Shown here: positions 9,601 through 18,039 of the stretch, in pieces
How the letters are laid out: each line of letters begins with the position of its first letter
Numbering within the stretch: position 1 is the stretch's first letter
Assembly (NCBI GenBank): GCA_015478945.1
Contig: JABUQX010057029.1
Location: 7,501 to 25,539 of the forward strand
Length of the DNA stretch: 18,039 bases
Reading direction: 5' to 3'
DNA from: Trachelipus rathkii
Taxonomy: Eukaryota > Arthropoda > Malacostraca > Isopoda > Trachelipodidae
Program-made: the position numbers and the translations under genes
The notes under the pieces: generated by a model
What the model was told of the DNA's origin: nothing
Seen by the model: only the letters and a program-made list of their open reading frames with translations
Databases searched by the model: none

Positions 9601-10289
9601 ATACTAAGAGTACTGTTCCTTCAAACTTAGAATAATGATTGAGAATGTATGCAATGTGGATCTAGTGCTCATACTATATGTATCAACGTTTATGATGTTT
9701 CTATAATTATTCTCTTATTTGACTATATTACCATAATGACTTATATTATACATACTGTAATTATCCTCTAACAAGACAAAATCCAATCAACTATGTACAT
9801 TTAACAACGTAACATCTTCATTCCTTCAGTCAATTTGAGTTCATACTATAACGTCAAAAATCATGCAATTAGCAGTACACATCAAAAATGCATTTTCGAA
9901 ACACAAAAGTGAGTTTTCAAAATATTAATTGCAAAATCAATTCAGGTTAACACCTACTTGAGGGGATGAAATAGATGGCTTGACACTTTAGTATGAATGC
10001 ACGTCTTTACAATACCCTGTAACGCATTTTCTTTATTTTTATATACTTTAACAGTCCAATGCTGATAAGCTAATTTGCAGTAATGGATAGAGCAGGGAGC
10101 TTAGAGAAAACATTAGTTCTCACTAGGGATTTCAGAGAGCCAGAGTCTCTGTAGGTATATGATAGGTTCATGAATAATAATATACTGAAGATGATTTGTA
10201 AACAGATCTGAAGATATTCAAAGGTGGTATATGAGGTTCAAAGATGTAGAAAGTACTCATACCCCTAGATCGTATCCAGTGGATCTGAA

Positions 10290-11160
10290 AGATAACACTT
10301 CCCTTGTCCTGCCAAATCCAAAATCTATATAACATCGCTCTAGCAGTGAACTTAATTATGTAGAACCGTGTCCATTGAGAGAATTTAGAAAATAAAAGAA
10401 AATTAGTTAGAACCATATGATAGATGTACCTTCAAGGCAACAATTAGAGCATGATGTGATTTATTAAAAGAGTTTATACAAATATGTATCATCTCCCTCT
10501 CGCAGTACTTAAAGAATTTATTATAATGGGTTTCAACAGACTGTAATCAAAACTGATGAAACAGTATGCAAACAAAGGGGTCAGCCTGTGTTCTTCAACA
10601 TGTTCTCTTTAATAACAAATCTTATCCTATCTTGATTTTTCTAAAAATGAGACAGTCTTATACTGTTGAGCCAACAGATCTATGTCTTCTATCCTAGGAT
10701 CTCCTAAAGAATAAACAAAACTATAACTGCTTCTGAGAAGATCGCTGATGTAAAGTTAGAATAGCGATAAAGTAGGATGCATAATTAAGACAGGCCTAAG
10801 CTTCCTAATCAGATTAAGTTAAAATCTATTGAAGACATGGGCGCAAATCGCTCTTTGCTTTTTTGAAAATAATGGTCAGTAACTTATATAGGCTGTGAGC
10901 GATATACACTTCAACATTAATTCTGTATAGTTTTTTGTGAGTGTATCAACGATTCTCTCACTTTAACATCCACTCTAAGGATTATTATGGGCGACCTATT
11001 CCAACCCCAATTGATAAGACAATATCAAAATGCTCTGAGTTTGAATTTTGAAAAGGGTTCCTTATGAGGTTATAGGAAGATCGGCATCTACACTATCAAG
11101 AAAACTTCAATCGACCCACCAAATATTTTTTTGAGTAGATTAATTTTAATGTAATATAAT
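10290..11160 (+). pseudogene. LINE reverse transcriptase remnant (RTE/Craft-like)
   Basis: Several reverse transcriptase segments occur in the right order across frame changes. LREFRK (about 10368-10390) fits 'LR..QAGFRK'. YDRCTFKATIRA, a stop, then CDLLKEFIQI (10416-10480) fits 'YEKAFDS..R..LW.LLKE.GIP'. The 40-codon open block 10513-10632 contains YNGFQQTVIKT then CKQRGQPVFFNMF, matching 'Y.GF...V.........GVRQGCVLSP.LFN'. DLCLLS (10677-10694) stands where the family has ADDICLLS, with one Asp lost. SIEDM near 10823 fits 'IEDVE.F.YLGS'. The enzyme would copy element RNA at nicked target DNA; here it is dead through stops, frameshifts and a damaged active site. No other reading explains so many ordered motifs. 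Confidence 0.75.
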
Positions 11161-11161
11161 A

Positions 11162-11205
11162 AGTGAGCCCAATATGAGATGGCTCACTAGGCCTCAAAAC
11201 TAGTG
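11162..11205. repeat. Nested small inverted repeats
   Basis: AGTGAGCC (11162-11169) pairs with GGCTCACT (11181-11188). Overlapping this, CACTAG (11185-11190) pairs with CTAGTG (11200-11205). Both are perfect but short, and they lie inside the decayed LINE, so a function is not implied. Confidence 0.6.
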
Positions 11206-11216
11206 ATTTAATAAAA

Positions 11217-11441
11217 CCACAGAGAACTCTTGATATCATTGAATAGGTGCAAAACAAAAGAATAGAAGATGGTGGTTTATCTCACATCTTAGAGAGTTGT
11301 GAAGAGACTTGTCAATTGGCTAATAGATTTGATCAAATTTGAAGGAGCATGGAATTACTGGAAGGACGAGGTGTAGAATCACGTCAATTACATCAGGCGA
11401 ATCGTGAGGATATACGGTATACTGTGATTCACATCTTTTGA
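11217..11441 (+). pseudogene. C-terminal domain of the same plus-strand LINE
   Basis: One frame stays readable over 75 codons with two internal stops. PQRTLDIIE fits 'RTQQRPLD.II'. GGLSHILES fits 'W.GWIGHTLRK/GHVLRM'. ESRQLHQANREDIRYTV fits the closing 'W.E...LAQNRE.WR..V..LC' segment. This is the usual end of the protein in RTE/Craft-type LINEs and lies at the expected distance after the reverse transcriptase block. The coding region probably ends near the TGA at 11439-11441. Confidence 0.65.
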
Positions 11442-12480
11442 TTCTTCATGAACTTTCATGTGACTCATATATGACTTAGAGGAAAGTAAACGATATTCAA
11501 ATTTTTACCTATCGCAGCGTAATAATAGCCTGATGATGCCAAATACCAACATAAAAAAGACTTATGCTGATTCATCATGCTAAGAGTCGATCTCACAACC
11601 ATAGGTAGGTTTTGCGTATCCGATAAGATATCTTTTTTTACTCGTCCAACTGTAAACGCTCTTAACAGAGGCTCGGGGTCTATGTGAATTCATGGTAAAA
11701 TTATTGGCAATATAGGGCCCGTTCGTTTCAATTGGGACTGAAAATGGTCCCAATTGCTCGAGATCGTTTTTCAGGTTTCCTGAGTTTCAATCTCTACTTG
11801 CCTTCCAGATTTTATAATAAAATATTACATTATAATAGATTAGGAAAAAATATGTGTAAAGGGATTGTTGTCTTGTTTAAGGTCTCCCCTTCCCACCATA
11901 TTCATCTATCCCTCCAAACAGAATAACTTATATTTCGAAAAACCTGCTATAAGCTTTCGGGCATGAGATTCTCGTGTAATGACTTCTTTCATCTTGTTAT
12001 TGGAGAGTTTTATCATCATATAGTATATTTGCAAAATGAGTCAAAGGTTCTAATTTTTAGATACTTACTCGAAACGGCCGTTGCCCTCCTCAATATCTTA
12101 GGGCTTTCAAGCCCGAACTTCTTTGCATACAATAAGAGTTGCGCTCGATTCGATCTTTGGTGACCTTAATATATAGTTAATTTTTAATCATTCAATTTTG
12201 CTAGAAGAGTGTATCCAAAAAAAAAGTCTTGCCAATGATATTATAAAAGAATACTTTACAAAAAATTATATTATCACTTAAGATTAGATATAACCAATAT
12301 GTTGGTAACAGCACTAAACATAAACCCTCTATACTCATTAAGGTGTGTTGTGTTGTGTTGTATTATGCTGTATTGTCAAGCTGTATTGTAAAGTCGTGAG
12401 AGATCGTGAACATTGAAATATTTTGTACAATAGTTTCTACTTTTGGCCAGCTGTGCAGCGGCAATGTTTAAGACGTTTAC
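11442..12480. other. Unassigned DNA after the plus-strand LINE
   Basis: It contains a perfect hairpin at 11729-11756 (listed separately), two short frames (11732-11926 and 11963-12163) without recognisable motifs, and a short GTGTT tract at about 12343-12363 that passes into related GTATT sequence. GCAGCGGCAA at about 12457 recalls the core of the 1-2 kb array, but it is too short to call a copy. Confidence 0.4.
11729..11756. repeat. Perfect 10-bp inverted repeat
   Basis: CAATTGGGAC (11729-11738) and GTCCCAATTG (11747-11756) are exact reverse complements around an 8-base loop. It is isolated and not followed by a T run that would suggest a terminator. It could be an element terminus or chance. 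Confidence 0.7.
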
Positions 12481-12605
12481 ACAAATAAATATAACTACGT
12501 AACTTATTAGGTTAAGAGTTTGGTAAGGTGAGTAAGGAGAAGATAAAAGAGATGAAGGTAGGTTTGAGTAAAGGTTGAGAGAAGCAAAAAATAAAAATTG
12601 AATTT
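12481..12605 (-). repeat. Repeated module, copy 3 (inverted fragment)
   Basis: Read on the minus strand this contains TCTCAACC, ACTCACCTTAC and TTAACCTAATAAGTTA in the same order and similar spacing as 16040-16130 in copy 2 and 5697-5790 in copy 1. Similarity fades outside these limits on both sides. It is clearly more diverged than copies 1 and 2. Confidence 0.7.
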
Positions 12606-14029
12606 GAGATTACTATAATTTAAACCCATAAACATAAACTAGGCTTATCTTTAGAATTGTCGAAAAATGCATTCAAAACTGCCACTATATATGCAAAAAA
12701 AAAAATCAACCACGAGACTATAATAGGTACGTGTTTTTGGACTGTTGAAGCAATGGATTAATAGGATTTTTGAGAACGAGTTTAGGGACATTCTTGGACA
12801 TTGATATCTTGCATGACTTATTCAGAGCATCAATCTAGTCTTAGAAAACTAAGGCCGTGGAGCGGAAGCGCAAAGTATCTTATGTATTACCAGAGTGATT
12901 GTATTAACATATATAACCTTACTAGCTATTATATATTATTACTTATATTCACATAAAATTATTATGAGTACCTATATTATTATAATGTATGTACTGTTAT
13001 ATAATTATAGGTCCATTCATCTAGATTTACGTATTTAGATGGTATTAGAATCATATCACAATATGTGCCTAATTATGTAAAAATCTATAAATTTATTGAA
13101 TCTGATGGCCTATATAATAAGTGAAATACAGATACTTTATACAAGTATATCATCACATACGTAGTGGTTATGTTTCATCATTATTAATTATTGAGGTACC
13201 AAATAATTTAAAAATAATTACTAATACAAAGTTGAGCAAGCTGATTTTACTAATAAAAACTTTCAAAAATATTCAATAGAAGTTATCATTAGCACGGAAT
13301 GTTAAGAAGGGATTACTGTATTAGAAGTTGTATCTGATCTAGAAAAGTCCCTAAACTATTATTGTTAGAAGATAAAAATGCAAATCTCGAAAAAGCATTA
13401 TGATTTATTATTTTACTGAGATGGGAATAAATTTATAATTACTCCACATAATCTCTAAATAAGGTTGAAAATTCCTATCTGCTTTGTAAAGTATCAACTT
13501 GAACATTGTATCCAATGACGCACCCGATAAAGGGCCTAAATCCGCAGTCCAAACACAAGGCGCAAGAATTATGCCGAAGAACATATTATTTTAATATAAA
13601 GAACCGTATGATATAATCCAACTATCTTTCTTGGCGAAGTGACTGAACAATCATCTCCATCTTTAGAGTATATTGAGATTCATAAGAAGCAAACCCTTAT
13701 TATTCGATATTCAAAATATGTCAACTAACACTATGATGCGTTCAAAATACACTATTCAACTTTCATCAGTAGCTTCTCACTGGACTTCATGAAGTAATTG
13801 ATACCATAGGTCCAGGCCAGTTGCTTGAAAATAGAGATGTTGTATTGTACAGACCGCTCACTTACTATATCACAGGAAAAAGCTTAAATATTCATAACTC
13901 ATTTTAATAATAACACTAAAATATTTGATATATAATATGCTTTCGCTGAGAATCTATAAAAGTGAGTTATAGTGTTTCTTAAAGTATGTCGCCACTTTTG
14001 AACCTATGATTTCGTTGGTGCATGGATTC
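12606..14029. other. Unassigned AT-rich DNA
   Basis: No coding remnant or element end is recognised with confidence. Part of the right side may belong to the C-terminal or 3' region of the minus-strand LINE whose reverse transcriptase lies at 14716-14850, but I could not identify conserved residues there. Confidence 0.4.
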
Positions 14030-15142
14030 TTTTATCAGTGGCAATAACAACCCAGCTTCTTAATGATTAAGCATGGACTATTCTTCCGAGAAAAACATGA
14101 ACTCTAATTGAATTTCTTCACATCTCCTAATACTCAGAGCTAATAACATATGTCTTGAAAATAAAAGTCACTTCCAATGGAGTATGTCTCACTGTGAATC
14201 CTTTTGAAGGTTTACCCAATGTTCATTCCAAACGTATTAATAAACTAGCTACAATTATTAGTGAGTCGCCCGCATACCGGTCCAATTTGACTCAGATAAA
14301 TTCATGAAGGAATTTATTCAAACAAAGAATGGAAATTACCTCTCTCATCATCCCTGTTCCTAGATGCATCTTGTCTTCAAATATGTTCCTCTCTCCGACA
14401 TATTGCGTATCATATCTCATACACTCAAACATCTTACAGATTTCCGTCGCTCTATTCAGTGGGTGGGCATCAGTTTGGGGATGATTATACGAAAGAGTTA
14501 AGGGATGTCTCTATTAAACTATAGGTAAAGCAAGCAACCTTAACTTACCTTCAACTGTTAACAAGTATTTCAAATACCCTCACCAACTCTTTTCTAATTT
14601 CTTCTCAATGCATCCTTTATACCTACTAGCGTCATTTCATATCAAGCTCCATTCCTTCTGGACATTATTTGCTCAAATTTCGCGTTTTTGATAGCTCTAT
14701 TATAGGCAAGTTTCAAACCGGAGTCATATTTTTCTGTAAGTTTTCCACCCTCGATGCAATCACAGTTACATCATCGGCTTATACCAGCTTATGCCATAAA
14801 CTTTCTATACTGCTCTCAATGAAGAGTATTTTGGAGTACTTTCAGGAAATTATGGTATTAGTCTTATCTATGAAATTTGCGCCAGACAAGTAGATTAGAT
14901 CTTCTAATCAGCTAGTAGATGGATCCAATAACAGTAATAAGGTTGGAGATATATGTGTTTACTGTATGCAATTCACACCTGAACAAACCTATCATCCCTT
15001 TCTGGCTTGGTAAGAAGTTCTGGAAAGTCATTGTTGGATGTATGACGGATAAGATCAGGAGTGTTTACTTTATATTTCAAAAAGGGGGAGTATAAGGACA
15101 ATTAACACCTAATGTCACTGAATCTTATAATTCTTTAGTATC
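14030..15142 (-). mobile_element. Decayed LINE (CR1/Jockey-like), reverse transcriptase region
   Basis: The anchor is 14778 down to 14716 on the minus strand, which reads ADDVTVIASRVENLQKNM. This is the catalytic (Y/F)ADD motif and following helix of a non-LTR reverse transcriptase. The codon before it is TAA where TAT (Tyr) is expected, a one-base change. Just upstream are SSIESLWHKLV (about 14815-14782) and, in another frame, a degraded 'PQGSVLGPLLF' (about 14860-14825). Further up, 15142-15110 resembles 'DPKNYRPIS', and 15015-14996 resembles 'AYRKG'. Downstream, GMELDMK (about 14660) fits 'WGMELN..KTK', and a 'LEVTFIFKTYVISSE' stretch near 14190 fits 'LGVTFD...TFEKH'. Stops and frameshifts are dense. 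The anchor block is strong; the outer parts are weaker. Confidence 0.7.
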
Positions 15143-15699
15143 TATCTTAAATTAACCCATTTGGTTAGTTATTAATCATAAATTAACATCAATCACTCTT
15201 GTGTTACTCCAGTGGATAGCAAAACTTGATGCCATGAAACAAAAGTCAGTGATCTCTCCAACATACAGAGATGTTCAATATATCTAAATTAAAATACTGA
15301 TTAATCATAAGTTAGATTCCTCAAATTCATGATATTTTCAATATAGTAAAACTATGATGATATCTGCATTTGTAAGAATTGTATACAACCTTCAACTTAA
15401 GTATTAAATTTCACCTCATATCATGACCTCTAATCAATCCAGAATTACAAATTTATCTCAGCTCTAATTTAAGAATCAAAGAAAGACCTCTGTAGACAGA
15501 GCGCTGTCATAAGTGTATCAAGATATTCCTTCGAAAATGAATTATTATTTAATTATTGATTTTGTAAAATCAATTTTATAATTCTTTTAATTGTTCATTG
15601 TTTTACTTTTTCATTGTAATTTTTCCTGAAATATTGGTATTTTAGAATACACTCTGATCATGTGATGACCATGACTTTTTCTCACATATATATCTTCTA
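15143..15699. other. Unassigned AT-rich DNA
   Basis: This may include the 5' part of the minus-strand LINE, but nothing is recognisable. It holds a perfect 9-bp inverted repeat, ATTGATTTT/AAAATCAAT, at 15555-15574 with a 2-base loop, an AT-rich dyad that could be chance. Confidence 0.45.
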
Positions 15700-16268
15700 T
15701 TTTGCTTTATTTTATTAGTTTATTTTATGGAAATATAATCTATTATATACTTTCGCTTATGTCCGTTCTATTTTATTTTTTATTTAGTACCGTATTAGGA
15801 TGTAAGTATATAAAAAAAGTCATAAAGTATTCAACTTATATTCTTATTTAAGTGGAATCTTGTATCTTTGCCAATATTGATATCAATTATCAGAAGTAAA
15901 CTTCCCTAAACGCCAAAAAATCACTATAATCACTTCAAATTCAAAAACCGCCTAATTTAGTCGTGCTTGGTGATATCAAAAAATTTTAATCAAAATGTAA
16001 AGAGTTAGTAGGTTAATTGAAAAAAAATAATTTTCCTTTTCTCAACCTTAATAAACCTCTCTATTCTCTTTACCTCCTACTCACCTTACTAAATTTAACC
16101 TAATAAGTTAGTTAGTTATAGTTTAATAAAGCCAAAAAGGCCGAGTTATCTTAAAAAACTAATAGAGCTACCTCAAGGACCAAATAAGTCTTTGAATAAC
16201 CACAAACCCAAGGTAAGGCTTATAGTTACACAATTGTCATTATATATTAAGTTTTTTAGTTCCTTTAG
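15700..16268 (+). repeat. Repeated module, copy 2 (uninterrupted)
   Basis: This copy matches 3345-3510 joined directly to 5548-5945. At the junction it reads CCAATATTGA (15871-15880), i.e. the unoccupied target of the hAT-like element. The two copies are in the same orientation about 12 kb apart. Similarity begins near a TTTAGTTTA/TTAGTTTA string and fades after TTTTTTAGTT. No protein frame is conserved between the copies. Confidence 0.87.
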
Positions 16269-16840
16269 TACGACATAGAAAGATCAGAGAAATAATGATT
16301 CAATAATGATAGATTGATTCAGAAGATTAAAGCTAAGTGAAAGAAGGTGCTTGATTTCTGGATTTTAACCTAGTTAGGTGCAGGCCAGAATGGGGATAGT
16401 CACAAATCTGACTGAGTAATATATAGTTTTTCAATGAAATATTAGGTTTTGGATTTGTGGAGAGAATTCTGGATAAAGATCTTTTTTGCATCAGCAGATT
16501 GATTTCACTTGAATCGTTAAAGGCTGTTGGCTTTCATTGACCAGTTTGGAGACTTGTTTAGCAAAAAAAACTATGGTAAAGTTAGGGGTGATGGCTAAAT
16601 CTGGATATGAATGAATAGCAATTGTCATACCAGATATTACTACATCAAAGAATTCCATACCCTCGGTTCGCACTGTAATAATGCATTAAAAGTACAACTA
16701 TTACCCTTCAACATACGGTAAAATTATGACTGGGAAGCGTAACAAAAATAAAAAAGAAAATTTGATAATAATACGATTAAACAGTAACTAACTATTACCG
16801 TTCAACATAGGGTAAAATAAGAAATTATTGGACTCTTTTG
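16269..16840. other. Unassigned DNA between module copy 2 and the CR1-like LINE
   Basis: This may be the 5' part of the downstream LINE. It includes the 28-bp near-direct repeat at 16697-16724 and 16791-16818. A 60-codon minus-strand frame (16491-16673) includes HSYPDLAITPNF, faintly like the SPDLAP motif of mariner transposases, but the rest does not follow that family and I do not call it. Confidence 0.4.
16697..16818 (+). repeat. Short direct repeat, two copies 94 bp apart
   Basis: ACTATTACCCTTCAACATAC with GGTAAAAT following (16697-16724) recurs with two substitutions at 16791-16818. Such pairs can be tandem promoter or untranslated-region repeats at the 5' end of a LINE, which fits the position upstream of the endonuclease. 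They could also be an incidental duplication. Confidence 0.75.
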
Positions 16841-16849
16841 AGGGATTAT

Positions 16850-18039
16850 TCACTTTATTTATCCTGCGAGAGGAGAAGAAAGGATGGGGTGTGGCGCTTT
16901 GTATAAAACAATATTCAAATCTGATTAATGAACTTGACTTTAAAAAACTATCTGATATTGAATCGTGGGGGGTAGTATCTTATCGTACAATAAATCATAT
17001 AGAATAAGGAGCATTTTATAGACCCTCCTGGCCAGAGTCAAGAATTAGACCCGGAAATGGTGAAAGAAAATAGCATGCCACAGTAAAAGAAAAGGTAATA
17101 GTCAGGTTTAGGGTAGTTTTTAATTTTCCCGGCATTCATTGGGATTCCTTGTCTAATATCGACCATAAGTAGTTCAGTATTATAAATTGTAGAATAAACG
17201 TCTTTTAAAATGAGGATTCAACAGAGCTTAGAGGACAGTTAGATTAAAATATAATGAGGAGAAATTTAGAGAAGAAATTTAGAGGAGGAATTTAGGAACG
17301 AATTTAGAGAAAGAATTTAGAGAATATGAATGGAATTTATAGAGGGCCCAAATTTAGACAAGTAATATAGGAAGGATCTTTAGATTTCGAAATGGTATTT
17401 TAAGCCATGAGATTAGCGAAGGACATTGCTTGTAAACTGACCTGGGAAATAAGGAGTTTAAAGGACCAAACTGTTTTTAGATCATGTGGGAACATTTTTA
17501 ATGCAAAATTTAATGAATATTCTGTCAGTATTTTTTAAAAATAAAACCCATTAGGTGCGAAAGAGATATAACCTGTTTGGTGGAATTTGGAGGATAAGAG
17601 AGAATTAATGGAAAAGCTGTAGGATGTTTTAAAATATTCAAAAGGGTGAATAAAAATGGGGATGACTTTTAAGAAAAAAAAAGGAAAAATTAGTGCGAAC
17701 TTAACCAGTCAAATAAGAAAGGCATAAGAGAAAGGCAGAAATTAAGTTAGCAAGGAATAGTAATTTAAGAACCTGAAGGAGAGTTTTTAAGTTTTATAAA
17801 TTTTAAATATTAAGATAAGACAATTGGTCCAATTAAAAATTGATGAAAATTTAGTGGTTCAGATAAGGAGTTGGTCAACATTTTCAATGCTTATTTGCTT
17901 CAGTGATTACAGAGGGAAAGATTAGAAAATTATGTTTGGAGATCTAATAGTTCTTGGTTGCATGTAACAAATAGACTTCATCTAAGAAATTTGAATTTGA
18001 CGGTAAAAGATATTAAAAGTTGTATTAGCCATATTGATT
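16850..18039 (+). mobile_element. CR1/L2-like LINE: endonuclease and start of reverse transcriptase (continues past window)
   Basis: The endonuclease domain shows VALCIKQYSNLINELDF (16891 onward, matching 'GGGVALYVK..'), GAFYRPSWPES (17008 onward, matching 'GAFYRPP') and NFPGIHWDS (17122 onward, matching 'GDFNFPGINWD' with the catalytic Gly-Asp disturbed by an inserted base). Then a linker region reads NIFNAKFNEYSVSIF (about 17490), VWWNLEDKRELMEKL (17575 onward, matching 'P.WWN'), DKELVNIFNAY (17862-17894, matching 'D.E.A.ILN.YFASVF') and LTVKDIKSCISHID (17991-18038, matching 'T..DI...I..L...KA.GPDGI'). This is the family order, and the RT core would lie just beyond the window. Several stops and frame changes make this copy inactive in this region. 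Confidence 0.85.
17261..17327 (+). repeat. Short tandem repeat, GAATTTAGAGAA-like, about 5 units
   Basis: Units start at 17261, 17274, 17288, 17300 and 17313, are 12-15 bp long, and share GAA(A)TTTAGAGAA. They lie in the linker between the endonuclease and reverse transcriptase parts of the CR1-like LINE, where the family has a poorly conserved charged region. The varying unit length destroys the frame. Confidence 0.75.

Noticed and set aside
10168..10416. 82-codon minus-strand frame
   Set aside because: It lies opposite the plus-strand LINE reverse transcriptase finger region and has no motif of its own.
11732..12163. Two plus-strand frames of 64 and 66 codons separated by 36 bases, considered as a split gene
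   Set aside because: No recognisable motif on either strand and no plausible splice pair; kept only as unassigned DNA.
13500..13600. Minus-strand 'CVW.ADLG' stretch, considered as the 'EYCSPVW' segment of the Jockey-like LINE
   Set aside because: The match is too short and lacks the surrounding conserved residues.
14669..14893. 74-codon plus-strand frame
   Set aside because: It is the antisense shadow of the minus-strand reverse transcriptase block containing ADDVTVIAS.
16491..16673. Minus-strand HSYPDLAITPNF stretch, considered as mariner transposase SPDLAP motif
   Set aside because: The residues after it do not follow the mariner pattern, no terminal repeats were found, and the window context is a plus-strand LINE.

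Overview
The window looks like non-genic DNA from an animal nuclear genome. It is AT-rich and has no open frame longer than about 94 codons. No frame looks like an intact gene, and there is no bacterial operon structure, rRNA gene or CRISPR array. What can be recognised is almost entirely transposable elements in various states of decay, plus simple repeats. A marine invertebrate, perhaps a crustacean, is my guess. It rests on the mix of CR1-, RTE- and Jockey-like LINEs with a CAGTGGCGG-ended hAT element, (TA)n/(GA)n tracts, and a GGCCTA-rich stretch at 6.2-6.9 kb. The taxon is inference, not something the sequence proves.

Layout. 1-560: 3' end of an RTE/Craft-like LINE on the minus strand. 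About 1075-2164: a tandem array with a period near 325 bp in which every unit is itself a long imperfect palindrome. 2300-3345: unassigned AT-rich DNA. 3345-5945: an approximately 560-bp repeated module split by a 2.04-kb non-autonomous hAT-like element (3511-5547) that carries large (TA)n and (GA)n tracts. 5945-6980: unassigned GGCCTA-rich DNA. 6987-7061: a tRNA-like SINE head. 7070-9570: unassigned. 9574-11441: decayed plus-strand LINE with a possible endonuclease motif, a clear reverse transcriptase and a C-terminal domain. 11442-13900: mostly unassigned, with a small inverted third copy of the module at 12481-12605. About 14030-15142: decayed minus-strand LINE with a clear A-D-D catalytic block. 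15700-16268: uninterrupted second copy of the module. About 16840-18039: plus-strand CR1/L2-like LINE (endonuclease and start of RT) running off the window end.

The most informative relationship is internal. The module at 15700-16268 is a paralogous 'empty site' for the hAT element at 3511, so the insertion and its target duplication can be read within one window. The most unusual structure is the alternating-inversion array at 1-2.2 kb. All coding remnants carry many stops and single-base frame changes. This may be true decay, or partly indel error in an unpolished long-read assembly; the sequence alone cannot separate the two.
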